This document shows, piece after piece, positions 1 through 8,300 of a stretch of DNA of 22,460 nucleotides. A program made the translations under genes and the position numbers. The stretch spans positions 1 to 22,460 of the forward strand of contig DASYCT010000279.1 of assembly GCA_036500065.1 (NCBI GenBank). Reading direction: 5' to 3'. Below the pieces are notes generated by a model, which did not search any database, was not told the origin of the DNA, and saw nothing but the letters and a program-made list of their open reading frames with translations. The first letter of the stretch is position 1. Every line of letters starts with the position of its first letter. This DNA is from JACMLD01 sp036500065. Lineage in GTDB: Bacteria; Bacteroidota; Bacteroidia; Chitinophagales; Chitinophagaceae.

Positions 1-2
1 TT

Positions 3-353
3 CAGAAGGAAGTGGAAGAAGCTACTTCACTGGAACTGCCGATGCTGGAAAAGAACCTGGTATTCCTTTCTACCATTGCCTCTGTGGCTACCCTGATGGG
101 TCTGCTGGGTACGGTATTGGGTATGATTCGCGCGTTCTCCAACCTGGGTGATGACAGCGGTGGCAGTTCTTCTGCGACACAGTTATCCGTTGGTATCTCC
201 GAGGCCCTGTACAATACAGCCCTTGGTATCGGTACGTCCGCGGTAGCTATTATCATGTATAACGTGTTTACTACCAAGATAGACGGTATTACTTACGGAA
301 TTGATGAATCAGGCTTTACCCTGACACAAAGTTTCGCTTCTCTCTACAAATAA
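3..353 (+). CDS. exbB: ExbB/TolQ/MotA-type proton channel subunit (3' part)
   Basis: The reading frame is open from the first bases of the window, so the true start lies upstream and only about 116 C-terminal codons are present. The product is the inner-membrane channel subunit that, with ExbD, converts proton-motive force into movement of TonB to drive outer-membrane uptake. What is visible is the family's most conserved part: a TM helix starting LSTIASVATLMGLLGTVLGM followed by a second one around ISEALYNTALGIGTSAVAII. The Gly/Ser/Thr-rich faces of these helices line the proton path in known ExbB and TolQ structures. Two exbD genes and tonB follow on the same strand with short gaps, which supports ExbB rather than TolQ or MotA. 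Confidence 0.93.
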   Translation, partial: QKEVEEATSLELPMLEKNLVFLSTIASVATLMGLLGTVLGMIRAFSNLGDDSGGSSSATQLSVGISEALYNTALGIGTSAVAIIMYNVFTTKIDGITYGIDESGFTLTQSFASLYK

Positions 354-408
354 TTTTGTGGAAACCAGCGGATTTTGAATCTAAGTAATAAGTAAAATCG
401 AATCGTAC

Positions 409-1074
409 ATGCCAAAAATAAAAATTCCGCGCAAGAGCACGAGTATAGACATGACAGCCATGTGCGATGTGGCCTTCCTGCTGCTGACGTTCTTTATTCT
501 TGCTACCAAGACGAAGCCGCCCGAGGTGTTGAGTGTTGAAACACCCAGTTCGGTTTCTACCCGGGTAGCGCCTGAAAATAATGTTGTGCTGATTAGCATG
601 GATAAAACCGGCAGGGTATTTTTCTCGGTTTCCGATAAGAATAAACCCGAAAAACAAGCTATCATCGAGGCTATTGACAAATCCAGGAAACTCGGGTTAA
701 CGGCTGCACAGAAGAATGCATTTATAAAAGACAATTCTTTTATTGGTGTTCCTTTTTCGGAATTGCCAGCATTCCTGAGCACCCCGCCAGAGAACCTGAA
801 AAGCTTCAAGATGGAAGGCATCCCGGTGACTGACACGTTGAATAACCAGTTACTGGAATGGATGACGGCCGCCAAATCAGCGTTTGAAGGTAAAAGGATG
901 GACCTTCTTGTAAAGGGGGATAACAACGCGCTGTATCCTTCGTTCCAGGGAGTCATCAATGCCTTTAAAAAGAATGACCTGATGAAATTCGGGATGATTA
1001 CCAACCCGGAAGGGATTCCCGCAGGATCAGAGCTGGCCAAGGCGAATTATAATGCCGCTAAAACAGCCAAGTAA
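409..1074 (+). CDS. exbD: ExbD/TolR-family biopolymer transport protein, long form
   Basis: This is a periplasm-facing partner of ExbB in the TonB energising complex. It has a short cytoplasmic N-terminus, one TM helix at about residues 18-34, and the conserved protonatable aspartate at D20 in the motif MTAMCDVAFLLLTFF. At 221 residues it is clearly longer than a classical ExbD (about 140). The extra length is a central segment, about residues 95-165, within the periplasmic domain before the C-terminal part (around DLLVKGDNNALYPSFQGVI). It lies 55 bases after exbB and 43 bases before a second, shorter exbD. A tandem pair of unequal ExbDs is common in Bacteroidota and probably forms a hetero-oligomer, which is inference from the family. 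Confidence 0.93.
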   Translation: MPKIKIPRKSTSIDMTAMCDVAFLLLTFFILATKTKPPEVLSVETPSSVSTRVAPENNVVLISMDKTGRVFFSVSDKNKPEKQAIIEAIDKSRKLGLTAAQKNAFIKDNSFIGVPFSELPAFLSTPPENLKSFKMEGIPVTDTLNNQLLEWMTAAKSAFEGKRMDLLVKGDNNALYPSFQGVINAFKKNDLMKFGMITNPEGIPAGSELAKANYNAAKTAK

Positions 1075-1117
1075 GTCATTAGGAAACTCAATTAGTTAAC
1101 TTAAAAAATTACGCCAA

Positions 1118-1660
1118 ATGGCAGAAATGGATACCTCCAGTGGTGGAGGACATAAGAAAGGACCTGGTGTAAAAAAATCGAAGAAACTCTCTACCCGGGT
1201 GGATCTTACCCCCATGGTGGACCTTGGGTTTCTCCTGATCACCTTCTTTATCTTTACTACCACCATGAGCCAACCCACGCAATTGCACCTGGGTTTGCCT
1301 AAGGATACCGATAAACCGGAAGAGCAAAACAAGGTAAAGGAATCAGGCGTACTGACCCTTTTACTGGGTAAAGCCGACAAGGTATATTATTACGAAGGAA
1401 CGCTGGCCCCTGACGCCGCCAATTTTAAAAGCAGCAATTTCAAGGACATAAGGGATGAAATTCTGAACAAGAAGAAATCCACCAAAGCCGATGATTTTGT
1501 GGTGATTATAAAACCGGATAAAGAGTCTACGTACAAAAATGTGGTCGATATTCTGAATGAAATGCTTATAAACGACGTAAAACGGTACGCTACTGTCGAC
1601 ATCTCGCCTGTAGAGTTCCAGTTGATACAGAAGACCCAGGAGGCTGCGGGGATAAAATAA
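1118..1660 (+). CDS. exbD: ExbD/TolR-family biopolymer transport protein, second copy
   Basis: This is the second ExbD of the cluster, 180 residues. The cytoplasmic tail is Gly/Lys-rich (residues 6-27), followed by the signature DLTPMVDLGFLLITFFIF. D35 is the predicted proton-carrying aspartate inside the single TM helix (about residues 33-51). The remainder is a periplasmic domain. The sequence differs from the upstream exbD outside the TM segment, so this is an old paralogue and not a recent duplication. It lies between the first exbD and tonB, 57 bases before tonB, all on one strand and probably one transcript ending at the terminator near 2600. Confidence 0.93.
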   Translation: MAEMDTSSGGGHKKGPGVKKSKKLSTRVDLTPMVDLGFLLITFFIFTTTMSQPTQLHLGLPKDTDKPEEQNKVKESGVLTLLLGKADKVYYYEGTLAPDAANFKSSNFKDIRDEILNKKKSTKADDFVVIIKPDKESTYKNVVDILNEMLINDVKRYATVDISPVEFQLIQKTQEAAGIK

Positions 1661-1717
1661 CCCTGCACGTTTTATGGAATTTTTAACGCATGGCATCTCA
1701 TTTTAAATAATCATATT

Positions 1718-2548
1718 ATGTTGGATAGTAATAAAATAATGAGCGCGGACGTCCTCGATATCATCTTCGACGGGCGTAATAAAGATTATGGGGCTTATGA
1801 GCTGCGTAAAACCTATAACAAGCGTCTTACCACCGCCTTGCTGGTGATGGCGGCCATTTTGGCCATTGTCTTTATCGGGGTGCTGGTAGCCAACTTCATA
1901 GATGCAAATTCCAACTCCAAGCCATTGGTAGTGCAGGATGTGCAACTGGAAGAAATAAAACAGGAGGACAAGAAAAATGAACCTCCGCCTCCCCCACCGC
2001 CTCCCAAACAGGAGCCCCCGAAGGTGGAAATGGCAAAATTCACTCCTCCCAAAATTGTAAAGGATGAGGAAGTAAAAGAAGAGGAAAAGCCACCGGAACA
2101 GGAAAAACTGGAAGACACCAAGATCGGTACGGTGAACCAGGAAGGTATTAAGGATGAAGGTCTTGTAGCTCCCGTGGATAATGGTAAGGGGGTAGTAGAA
2201 CAACCCAAGAAAGTAGAGGAAGACTGGGATAAAACGTTTACCAAGGTGGAAATCGAGTCGGATTATCCCGGCGGACAAGGCGCCTGGTTGCGGTATCTCC
2301 AGAAAAACCTTCAATATCCCCAGGACGCGATTGACAATGAGATCCAGGGTACGGTGACGGTGCAGTTTATCGTGGACAAGGAAGGCGTCGTGAGCGATGT
2401 GGAAGCCATCAGTGGCCCCAACGAACTCCGTTCAGAAGCCGTCCGTGTAATCAAGAAAAGTGGTAAATGGGAACCAGCGGTACAAAACGGCCGTAAGGTG
2501 AAATCGTATAAGAAACAGCCAATTACGTTCCGTCTCGAAGCTAATTAG
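1718..2548 (+). CDS. tonB: TonB energy transducer
   Basis: TonB spans the periplasm and passes ExbB/ExbD energy to outer-membrane TonB-dependent receptors (SusC-like and siderophore receptors in this phylum). The 276-residue product has a cytoplasmic N-terminus containing IIFDGRNKDYGAYELRK, typical of Bacteroidota TonBs. One TM helix lies at about residues 37-61. A Pro/Glu/Lys-rich spacer starts with a run of eight prolines and extends to about residue 135. A C-terminal TonB domain begins around YPGG (183-186) and includes LQYPQDAIDNEIQGTVTVQF. It is the last gene of the exbB-exbD-exbD-tonB cluster and is followed at once by a strong hairpin terminator. Confidence 0.95.
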   Translation: MLDSNKIMSADVLDIIFDGRNKDYGAYELRKTYNKRLTTALLVMAAILAIVFIGVLVANFIDANSNSKPLVVQDVQLEEIKQEDKKNEPPPPPPPPKQEPPKVEMAKFTPPKIVKDEEVKEEEKPPEQEKLEDTKIGTVNQEGIKDEGLVAPVDNGKGVVEQPKKVEEDWDKTFTKVEIESDYPGGQGAWLRYLQKNLQYPQDAIDNEIQGTVTVQFIVDKEGVVSDVEAISGPNELRSEAVRVIKKSGKWEPAVQNGRKVKSYKKQPITFRLEAN

Positions 2549-2580
2549 GAGTAAGACTCCCTGTCTTAAAATAATACTTC

Positions 2581-2611
2581 AAAAAATCCCCCGTCTGACG
2601 GGGGATTTTTT
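2581..2611 (+). terminator. Intrinsic terminator after tonB
   Basis: A near-perfect hairpin: an A-run, TCCCCCGT, a 3-base loop (CTG), then ACGGGGGA and a T-run. The GC stem is flanked by complementary A and T tracts, so it could end transcription from either strand. It lies 32 bases after the tonB stop and separates the TonB cluster from mnmE. Confidence 0.88.
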
Positions 2612-2617
2612 ATTGCC

Positions 2618-2649
2618 TTGCTTTATTTGGCCCGGCGGGGTTAATTTTG
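2618..2649 (+). promoter_or_regulatory. Candidate Bacteroidota-type promoter for mnmE
   Basis: TTG at 2618-2620 and TAATTTTG at 2642-2649 are 21 bases apart, matching the -33/-7 pattern (TTG, about 20 bases, TAnnTTTG) of Bacteroidota housekeeping sigma factors. It starts immediately after the tonB terminator and ends 21 bases before the mnmE start. The call rests on motif match and position only. Confidence 0.5.
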
Positions 2650-2670
2650 GGGCTTTAAACAGGCAAACCA

Positions 2671-4053
2671 ATGGAAGCAAAAGCGGGCGGATGGGAGGAT
2701 ACGATAGTGGCGTTGAGCACGCCCCCGGGGCTGGGCGCCATCGGGGTGGTCCGGCTCAGCGGCCCCCGTGCCATTCATATTGCCGGCGAGCTGTTTCCCT
2801 CCAAAGACCTGGCCTCGCAGCCTTCGCATACGGCCCATGTGGGTTTGCTCCGTGACAATGGTAAAGTGCTGGACGAGGTGGTGATCACTCTTTTCCGGGG
2901 TCCCGCTTCCTATACGGGTGAAAATGTGGTAGAGATTTCAGGGCATGGTTCTCCTTTTGTGCTCCAGGAAATTATCCGGGCCTGTATTCATCATGGGGCG
3001 CGCCCGGCAAAAGCGGGTGAGTTTACCCAGCGGGCTTTCCTGCAGGGCAAGATGGACTTAACGCAGGCCGAGGCAGTAGCCGACCTGATTGCCAGCAACA
3101 CGGAAGCCAGCCGGCAGGCCGCTATCAAAAATGTTCGTGGTGGTTTCTCCGTTACCCTGAAGCGGTTACGGGAACAGCTCATCACGTTTTCGGCGCTGAT
3201 AGAACTGGAACTGGATTTTTCGCAGGAAGATGTGGCCTTTGCCGATCGCAAGCAGTTATTCGACCTGGTTGCTGAATTGCATCGCACCACCCGGCAGCTA
3301 CTGGATTCCTTTAGGCTGGGGAATGTCATCAAAAACGGGGTGCAGGTGGCCATCATCGGTAAACCCAATGCGGGTAAGTCTACCCTGCTCAATACGCTTC
3401 TCAACGAAAACAGGGCCATCGTAAGTGATATTGCGGGCACTACCCGGGACACCATCGAAGAACTGCTGAATATCGACGGCATCCTGTTTCGCCTGATAGA
3501 TACCGCGGGCATACGTACACATACCACCGACCTGATTGAAAGCATCGGGGTGGAACGCAGCCGGGAGAAGATGCGCCAGGCGGATATTGTCCTTTACCTG
3601 TTTGATGTACAGGAGATGGGTGTGGAGGAACTGCATACCATAGAAGAAGAATTTAAGCAAGAAGGACTTAACTACCTGCTGGTGGGTAATAAGGTGGATG
3701 GAAAGGAAGCTGCCGCCCGGCAGAAATTCGCCGCTTTTGAAAACCCGCTGTTTATCGCCGCCAAAGAAAATATTCATATCGATGCACTTCGCAAAACCCT
3801 GTTGGGCCAGGTGTTGCAGGGCAGCCTGCAAACAGAAGATACCATCGTGACCAATACCCGGCATTATGCCGCGCTGCAGCAACTGGATAATGCTTTGCTG
3901 GATGTAACCCTTGGATTACAGGCGCAGTTGCCGGGCGATTTGCTGGCGCTGGATATACGGCGTTGTCTGCTGTACCTCGGAGAGATAACGGGGGAGATAA
4001 CGAATGAAGACCAGTTGGATTATATTTTTTCGAAGTTTTGTATTGGGAAGTAG
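2671..4053 (+). CDS. mnmE: tRNA uridine-34 5-carboxymethylaminomethyl modification GTPase MnmE
   Basis: With MnmG, MnmE modifies the wobble uridine of certain tRNAs (cmnm5U34) using a tetrahydrofolate one-carbon donor and GTP hydrolysis. The 460-residue protein is full length. The N-terminal folate-binding TrmE domain begins DTIVALSTPPGLGAIGVVRL. A helical domain follows, then an inserted G domain with G1 GKPNAGKS (230-237), the GTTRDT switch, G3 DTAG (277-280) and G4 NKVD (340-343). The C-terminal helices end in FCIGK, carrying the conserved cysteine C457 of the CxGK motif. All catalytic motifs are intact. Codon use and GC content match the TonB cluster. The terminator before it and the gap after it suggest a single-gene transcript. 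Confidence 0.97.
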   Translation: MEAKAGGWEDTIVALSTPPGLGAIGVVRLSGPRAIHIAGELFPSKDLASQPSHTAHVGLLRDNGKVLDEVVITLFRGPASYTGENVVEISGHGSPFVLQEIIRACIHHGARPAKAGEFTQRAFLQGKMDLTQAEAVADLIASNTEASRQAAIKNVRGGFSVTLKRLREQLITFSALIELELDFSQEDVAFADRKQLFDLVAELHRTTRQLLDSFRLGNVIKNGVQVAIIGKPNAGKSTLLNTLLNENRAIVSDIAGTTRDTIEELLNIDGILFRLIDTAGIRTHTTDLIESIGVERSREKMRQADIVLYLFDVQEMGVEELHTIEEEFKQEGLNYLLVGNKVDGKEAAARQKFAAFENPLFIAAKENIHIDALRKTLLGQVLQGSLQTEDTIVTNTRHYAALQQLDNALLDVTLGLQAQLPGDLLALDIRRCLLYLGEITGEITNEDQLDYIFSKFCIGK

Positions 4054-4106
4054 GCGAACTGCTGGTAGCGCACGTTTTCTGCACTAAATCTGGTTGTTAC
4101 TTTTGA

Positions 4107-4124
4107 AACTTGTGACCACAGGTT
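4107..4124. repeat. 18-bp imperfect dyad in the gap after mnmE
   Basis: AACTTGTG-AC-CACAGGTT is an inverted repeat with 7 of 8 positions matched on each arm and a two-base centre. No T-run follows, so it is a poor terminator. It looks more like a protein-binding dyad. It lies about 20 bases upstream of the phased repeats and about 165 bases before the start of the next gene. No function is assigned. Confidence 0.4.
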
Positions 4125-4143
4125 AACGTGATAGGGGAAATGA

Positions 4144-4193
4144 TGATACAATATGATACGCAATGATACTGTATGATATACAATGATGCTTAA
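4144..4193 (+). repeat. Five tandem 10-bp repeats, unit TGATACNNNA
   Basis: Units start at 4144, 4154, 4164, 4174 and 4184, an exact 10-base period. The first three keep TGATAC, the fourth is TGATAT and the fifth TGATGC. The period is close to one DNA turn, so the same bases recur on one face of the helix. The array lies about 60 bases upstream of the candidate -33 element of the AT-rich gene at 4290. It may be a regulatory array or a simple expanding repeat. Confidence 0.75.
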
Positions 4194-4252
4194 TTTGTTA
4201 TTTGAAAGGGCGGCAGGAAATTTATGATTATTAGCCGGATTCTCCCAATATA

Positions 4253-4285
4253 TTGGTTGCCTTTTTCTAAACTCATTTACCTTTG
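4253..4285 (+). promoter_or_regulatory. Candidate Bacteroidota-type promoter of the AT-rich gene
   Basis: TACCTTTG at 4278-4285 is an exact TAnnTTTG -7 element. Suitable -33 TTGs lie at 4253-4255 (22-base spacer) and 4257-4259 (18-base spacer). The expected transcription start falls at or within a few bases of the ATG at 4290, implying a very short or absent leader. It argues against the ATG at 4224, which would lie upstream of the promoter. Confidence 0.5.
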
Positions 4286-4289
4286 TTTT

Positions 4290-5150
4290 ATGCCAGTGCC
4301 AAGACAAGGATCAGAGATAGCAAAAATTGAAGAATTTTTGCTGTTATTGCTTCGAGAAAGCAGTAGTGGCCGTATTAAAATGACGTATCGTGGAGATAAG
4401 ATTGAAAACCTTTTTGAAAGGCTAAACATTTTCTTTAATCCAAGGTTGCCTGATTATGAACAAATGATCGAGCGCTTATTCATGGTGGGAGAAAAGAGTA
4501 AACATTTTTACGTTGACACACTCACAAGTGTTCCCGGGAGACAATTTAAATTAGATGATGTGGGGGAAGCGTCATTTGCCTATATTTTTGATCAATTAAC
4601 AGAGGTTACCAAAAGTAAAAGAGCGCATCATGTCGAGTTTTTTAGGAAAAACGATTCTTTCCGAAACTATTTTAAAGATAAGGGAAATAAACCATTTTTT
4701 CTATCGGATATCGAGATTATGGACGACCGAAAAAAATTAATAATAAAAAGATATTACTTGACTTTACTGCACCAATTAGCATATGTCAATTATAAGAAAA
4801 AATCAATATTGATATCCACGTCTGAAGAAAAAAATATTGCGAAACAATTTGCCAGTCATTCTCGCCAAAAACCTGGCTTTCGGTTACATGTATGGACACC
4901 AACTGCTATTTCATTAGTAAAATACTTTAAAGGTTCCGGTCTTCCTATGTATAAACATGTGCCATTCAAAATTCAAGAGGAAGTTTCTTTCTTTGCTGGT
5001 ATTTTGCCTCATTACATTGTCGCGTTGGAGGTGATGGGAAAGAGAAAGATATTTTACAATCCTGCTATCTTAACGAACAACATAACGCCTTTTACCTTGC
5101 TTAATGGCTTAGACATAGATCAATCTAATTTTGAAAATGTCATAAGGTAA
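4290..5150 (+). CDS. Unknown AT-rich orphan gene; possible ADP-ribosyltransferase-like fold
   Basis: I do not recognise the family with certainty. The start at 4290 (286 residues) is preferred because a -7 element lies directly before it; an in-frame ATG at 4224 would add 22 hydrophobic residues. There is no signal peptide from 4290, so the product is probably cytoplasmic. The C-terminal half shows an STS triplet (176-178) in ILISTSEEKNIAKQFA, and a QEEV stretch (229-232) in FKIQEEVSFFAG followed by a hydrophobic strand. STS followed by QxE/ExE about 50 residues later is the pattern of R-S-E class ADP-ribosyltransferases; the expected upstream arginine is not obvious. Base and codon use are markedly more AT-rich than in all neighbours, and the gene stands alone, consistent with horizontal acquisition. 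A toxin, effector or phage-defence role is possible but is only inferred. Confidence 0.85.
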   Translation: MPVPRQGSEIAKIEEFLLLLLRESSSGRIKMTYRGDKIENLFERLNIFFNPRLPDYEQMIERLFMVGEKSKHFYVDTLTSVPGRQFKLDDVGEASFAYIFDQLTEVTKSKRAHHVEFFRKNDSFRNYFKDKGNKPFFLSDIEIMDDRKKLIIKRYYLTLLHQLAYVNYKKKSILISTSEEKNIAKQFASHSRQKPGFRLHVWTPTAISLVKYFKGSGLPMYKHVPFKIQEEVSFFAGILPHYIVALEVMGKRKIFYNPAILTNNITPFTLLNGLDIDQSNFENVIR

Positions 5151-5397
5151 ACTAACTATGGAAGTTTCTTTTCTACTGATGGAGTGGACATAGTGGAACA
5201 TTGAGTAAAGATAGATGCATGATATAACCTGCTATAGCAATTCCTTTCCATTCATCGATAGCCGCCCGCTATCCGAAATAATCAGGCGATCCATTAGCTG
5301 AACATCAATGAGACAACATGGGAGGGGGGGTATTATTGGATCTCACGCCCGGGACAGCAACTACTAACAGGCAGGGGTAATATATTAACAAGCCTCG
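5151..5397. other. Convergent intergenic gap with small palindromes
   Basis: This 247-base region lies between two convergent genes. I find no ORF or RNA gene in it. It contains the palindrome TGCTATAGCA (5230-5239) and a hairpin GATAGC-N5-GCTATC (5257-5273), which share the GCTAT/ATAGC core. Neither has an adjacent T-run, so termination is possible but unproven. Confidence 0.4.
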
Positions 5398-8300
5398 TTA
5401 CCTTATCAGCACGATTGTTCCTTTTAAGATTATAGGTTGCCCTGAAGTATTCTTCCCGCTTATCATGTAGACATAGGTGCCGCCCGACATGGGTTGACCA
5501 TGATAGGTGCCATCCCACCCTTCCGACACATTCCGGGTACTAAATACTTCCACTCCCGAGCGGCTAAAGACGACAAACCTGTCTAATACAATCGGGGCTC
5601 CCAGTGGGATGCGAAAAATATCGTTATGCCCGTCCCCGTTTGGCGTAAAGCCGTTGGCCATCACGAGGGGCAGGTGCGGAATAACGATTACCGAAGCCGA
5701 AGCGGTACAACCTTTATCGGTCGTCACCAACAATTGGTAGGTCGTACTCTTTTGAGGGGCGGCGACCGGGTTGGCAATAGTAGAGGCACTCAGTGCGTCA
5801 TCGGGCGTCCACTGGTAGCTGGCAATCGAACCCGTTATGGACGGATCCAGCGACACTCCGCCATTGCCTCTAAAAAGTGTATCCGGCGTGAAGACGATCG
5901 TAGGCAGCGGGTCGACGATCATTGTCACAGCAGTAGAAACACCGGGGATGCTGCAAGCCTGGTTGCCGGTGACCGTACAGGCAACCTGGTCGCCGTTTGC
6001 GAGGCTTTTGGTAGTATAGGTGGGGGCGTTATTGCCGGCATTGCTACCATTTACCATCCACTGCCAGACCTGCGAAGTGCCTGCATTGGTTGCCACAGTT
6101 GTAAAGACTACCGGGTCGCCTTCACAGATCTCAGTGGCGGAAGGGGTAACCGTTGCGGACGGAGAATTTTGTTGTATAACGTTCATGGTAATAACGTTAC
6201 CGGTCGCGGTGGCAGTAGTAACGCAAGCCGCGTTGCTGGTCAGCAGGCAACTGACCTGGTCGGCATTGTTCAGCGTGCTGCTGTTGAAAGTGGGACTGTT
6301 GGTCCCGGTATTATTTCCATTAAGCAGCCATTGATAAACGGATGTCGCTCCCCCATTCACGGCCGTAGCTATAAAAGTCACCGGGACGCCTGAGCAGATG
6401 GTACCGGCGGAGGCGGCAATCGTGATGGAAGGGGTAACTACAGGCGTTACGCTCATCGTGACAACATTGCTGTTGGCAGTAGGGGTAGTGGCACAGGCTG
6501 CATTGCTGGTCAGCACGCAACTGACCTTATCAGTATTGTTTAATGTACTTGTATTGAAACTGCTGCTGTTGGTGCCAATATCGGCTCCATTGAGCAGCCA
6601 TTGATAGCCAGGTGCTGTTCCCTCGTTCGATGGTGTTGCTGTAAAAGTCACGGGACTACCCGCACAGATGGAACTGGCGGAGGCCGCAATCGTAATGGAA
6701 GGGGTAACTATCGGCGTTACGGTCATCGTGACGATATTGCTGTTGCCAATAGCGATTGTGGCGCAAGCGGCATTGCTGGTCAGCACACAACTCACCTGGT
6801 CGGCATTGTTCAGTGTACTGCTGGTGAAGGTTGGACTGTTGATCCCGGTATTGCTTCCATTGAGCAGCCATTGATATATAGGAGCTGTTCCCCCGTTCGA
6901 CGGTGTTGCCGTAAAGGTCACCGGAACGCCCGCACAGATGGAACTGGCAGAGGCGGCAATCGTGATGGAAGGAGTGACTACCGGCGTTACGGTCATCGTG
7001 ACAACATTACTGTTGGCAGCGGGAATAGTGGTACAAGCGGCATTACTTGTCAGTACACAACTCACCTGGTCGGTATTGTTCAGCGTGCTGCTGTTGAAAG
7101 TGGGACTATTGGTGCCGGTATTGCTTCCATTGAGCAGCCATTGATAAACGGGAGTTGTACCCCCGTTCAACGGCGTTGCTGTAAAGGTCACCGGCGTACC
7201 CGCACAGATGGAACTGGCAGAAGCGCCAATCGTGATGGAAGGAGTAACTACAGGTGTTACAGTCATCGTAACGATATTGCTATTGGCGATCGTGGTGGTA
7301 GCGCAGGCAGCATTGCTGGTCAGCCTGCATGTAACCTGGTCGTTGTTGTTTAATGTGCTTGTATTGAAGCTGCTACTGTTGGTGCCGGTATTACTGCCAT
7401 TTAGCAACCATTGATAAACCGGTGTCGTTCCCCCGTTCGACGGTGTCGCCGTAAAAGTAACGGGAGTGCCCGCACAAATGGAACTGGCAGAAGCGCCAAT
7501 CGGGACAGCGGGCGTGACCACGGCGGTTACGGTACCACTGACGGCGACATTTTGGCTGGTCGCCCTGGTCGAAGACAGTACCACATTACCCGTGGGAGTA
7601 CCCGCCGGCGCCGAAGCAGCGGATCGTATGTAGACGGGTATATTGTTCACGGTACCCCCGCTCTGGGTGAGGGTTACATTGCTGCCATAGCCGCTTCCCG
7701 GGCTGAGCGAAATTTCAAAACCCGTAGGAGCGGTGGCGGTAATATTGCCAAGCAGGTAAGTGCCGGATACCGTGAAGGTCTGGATAGTAGGACTGGCGGA
7801 GGCTGTACCCGCGCAAGCCTGGATAGTGCCCGATACGGCGGTGGATGTTATCGCGGGTGAAGGATTTATAGTAATGGTATAGGTGAGTTGTGCGCCTTTG
7901 CAGGGGCTAACGACGAAATTACCCCATGGTTCCGGGTTGGTGTTTACAGTAACGGCACTCGTAAAAGAGTTGCTGGCTATATCGAATATAGAAACAAAAC
8001 TGCCGATAACATTTATCTGGAACAGCTTACTACCGTCGGGGGAAAAGTCGAGCCCAAAAGGGCCGGAGCCCCCCATGCTAATGGGCCCTGTTTTGGTATT
8101 GGTGGCAGTATTGATGATCGTAAAGCCACTTGCACTTTCATTGCTAACATATAATTTGCTTCCATCGGGCGATAACTTGCAGTAACTGGGTCCCCCGCTT
8201 ACAGGAATGGTGGTTATGACGGCATTCGTAGACGTATTCACTACCCTGACGAAATTGGCGGTCTGGTCAGTTACATAAAGCGTACCCCCATCGGGACTGA

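Noticed and set aside
2613..2855. Plus-strand ORF of 80 codons overlapping the start of mnmE
   Set aside because: It lies in another frame of the mnmE 5' region and its promoter, and its composition is that of a shadow frame.
6398..7414. A ladder of about 68-codon plus-strand ORFs with similar sequences inside the surface-protein gene
   Set aside because: They recur every 270 bases because they are the antisense shadow of the Ig-like repeats encoded on the minus strand. They lack independent start signals.
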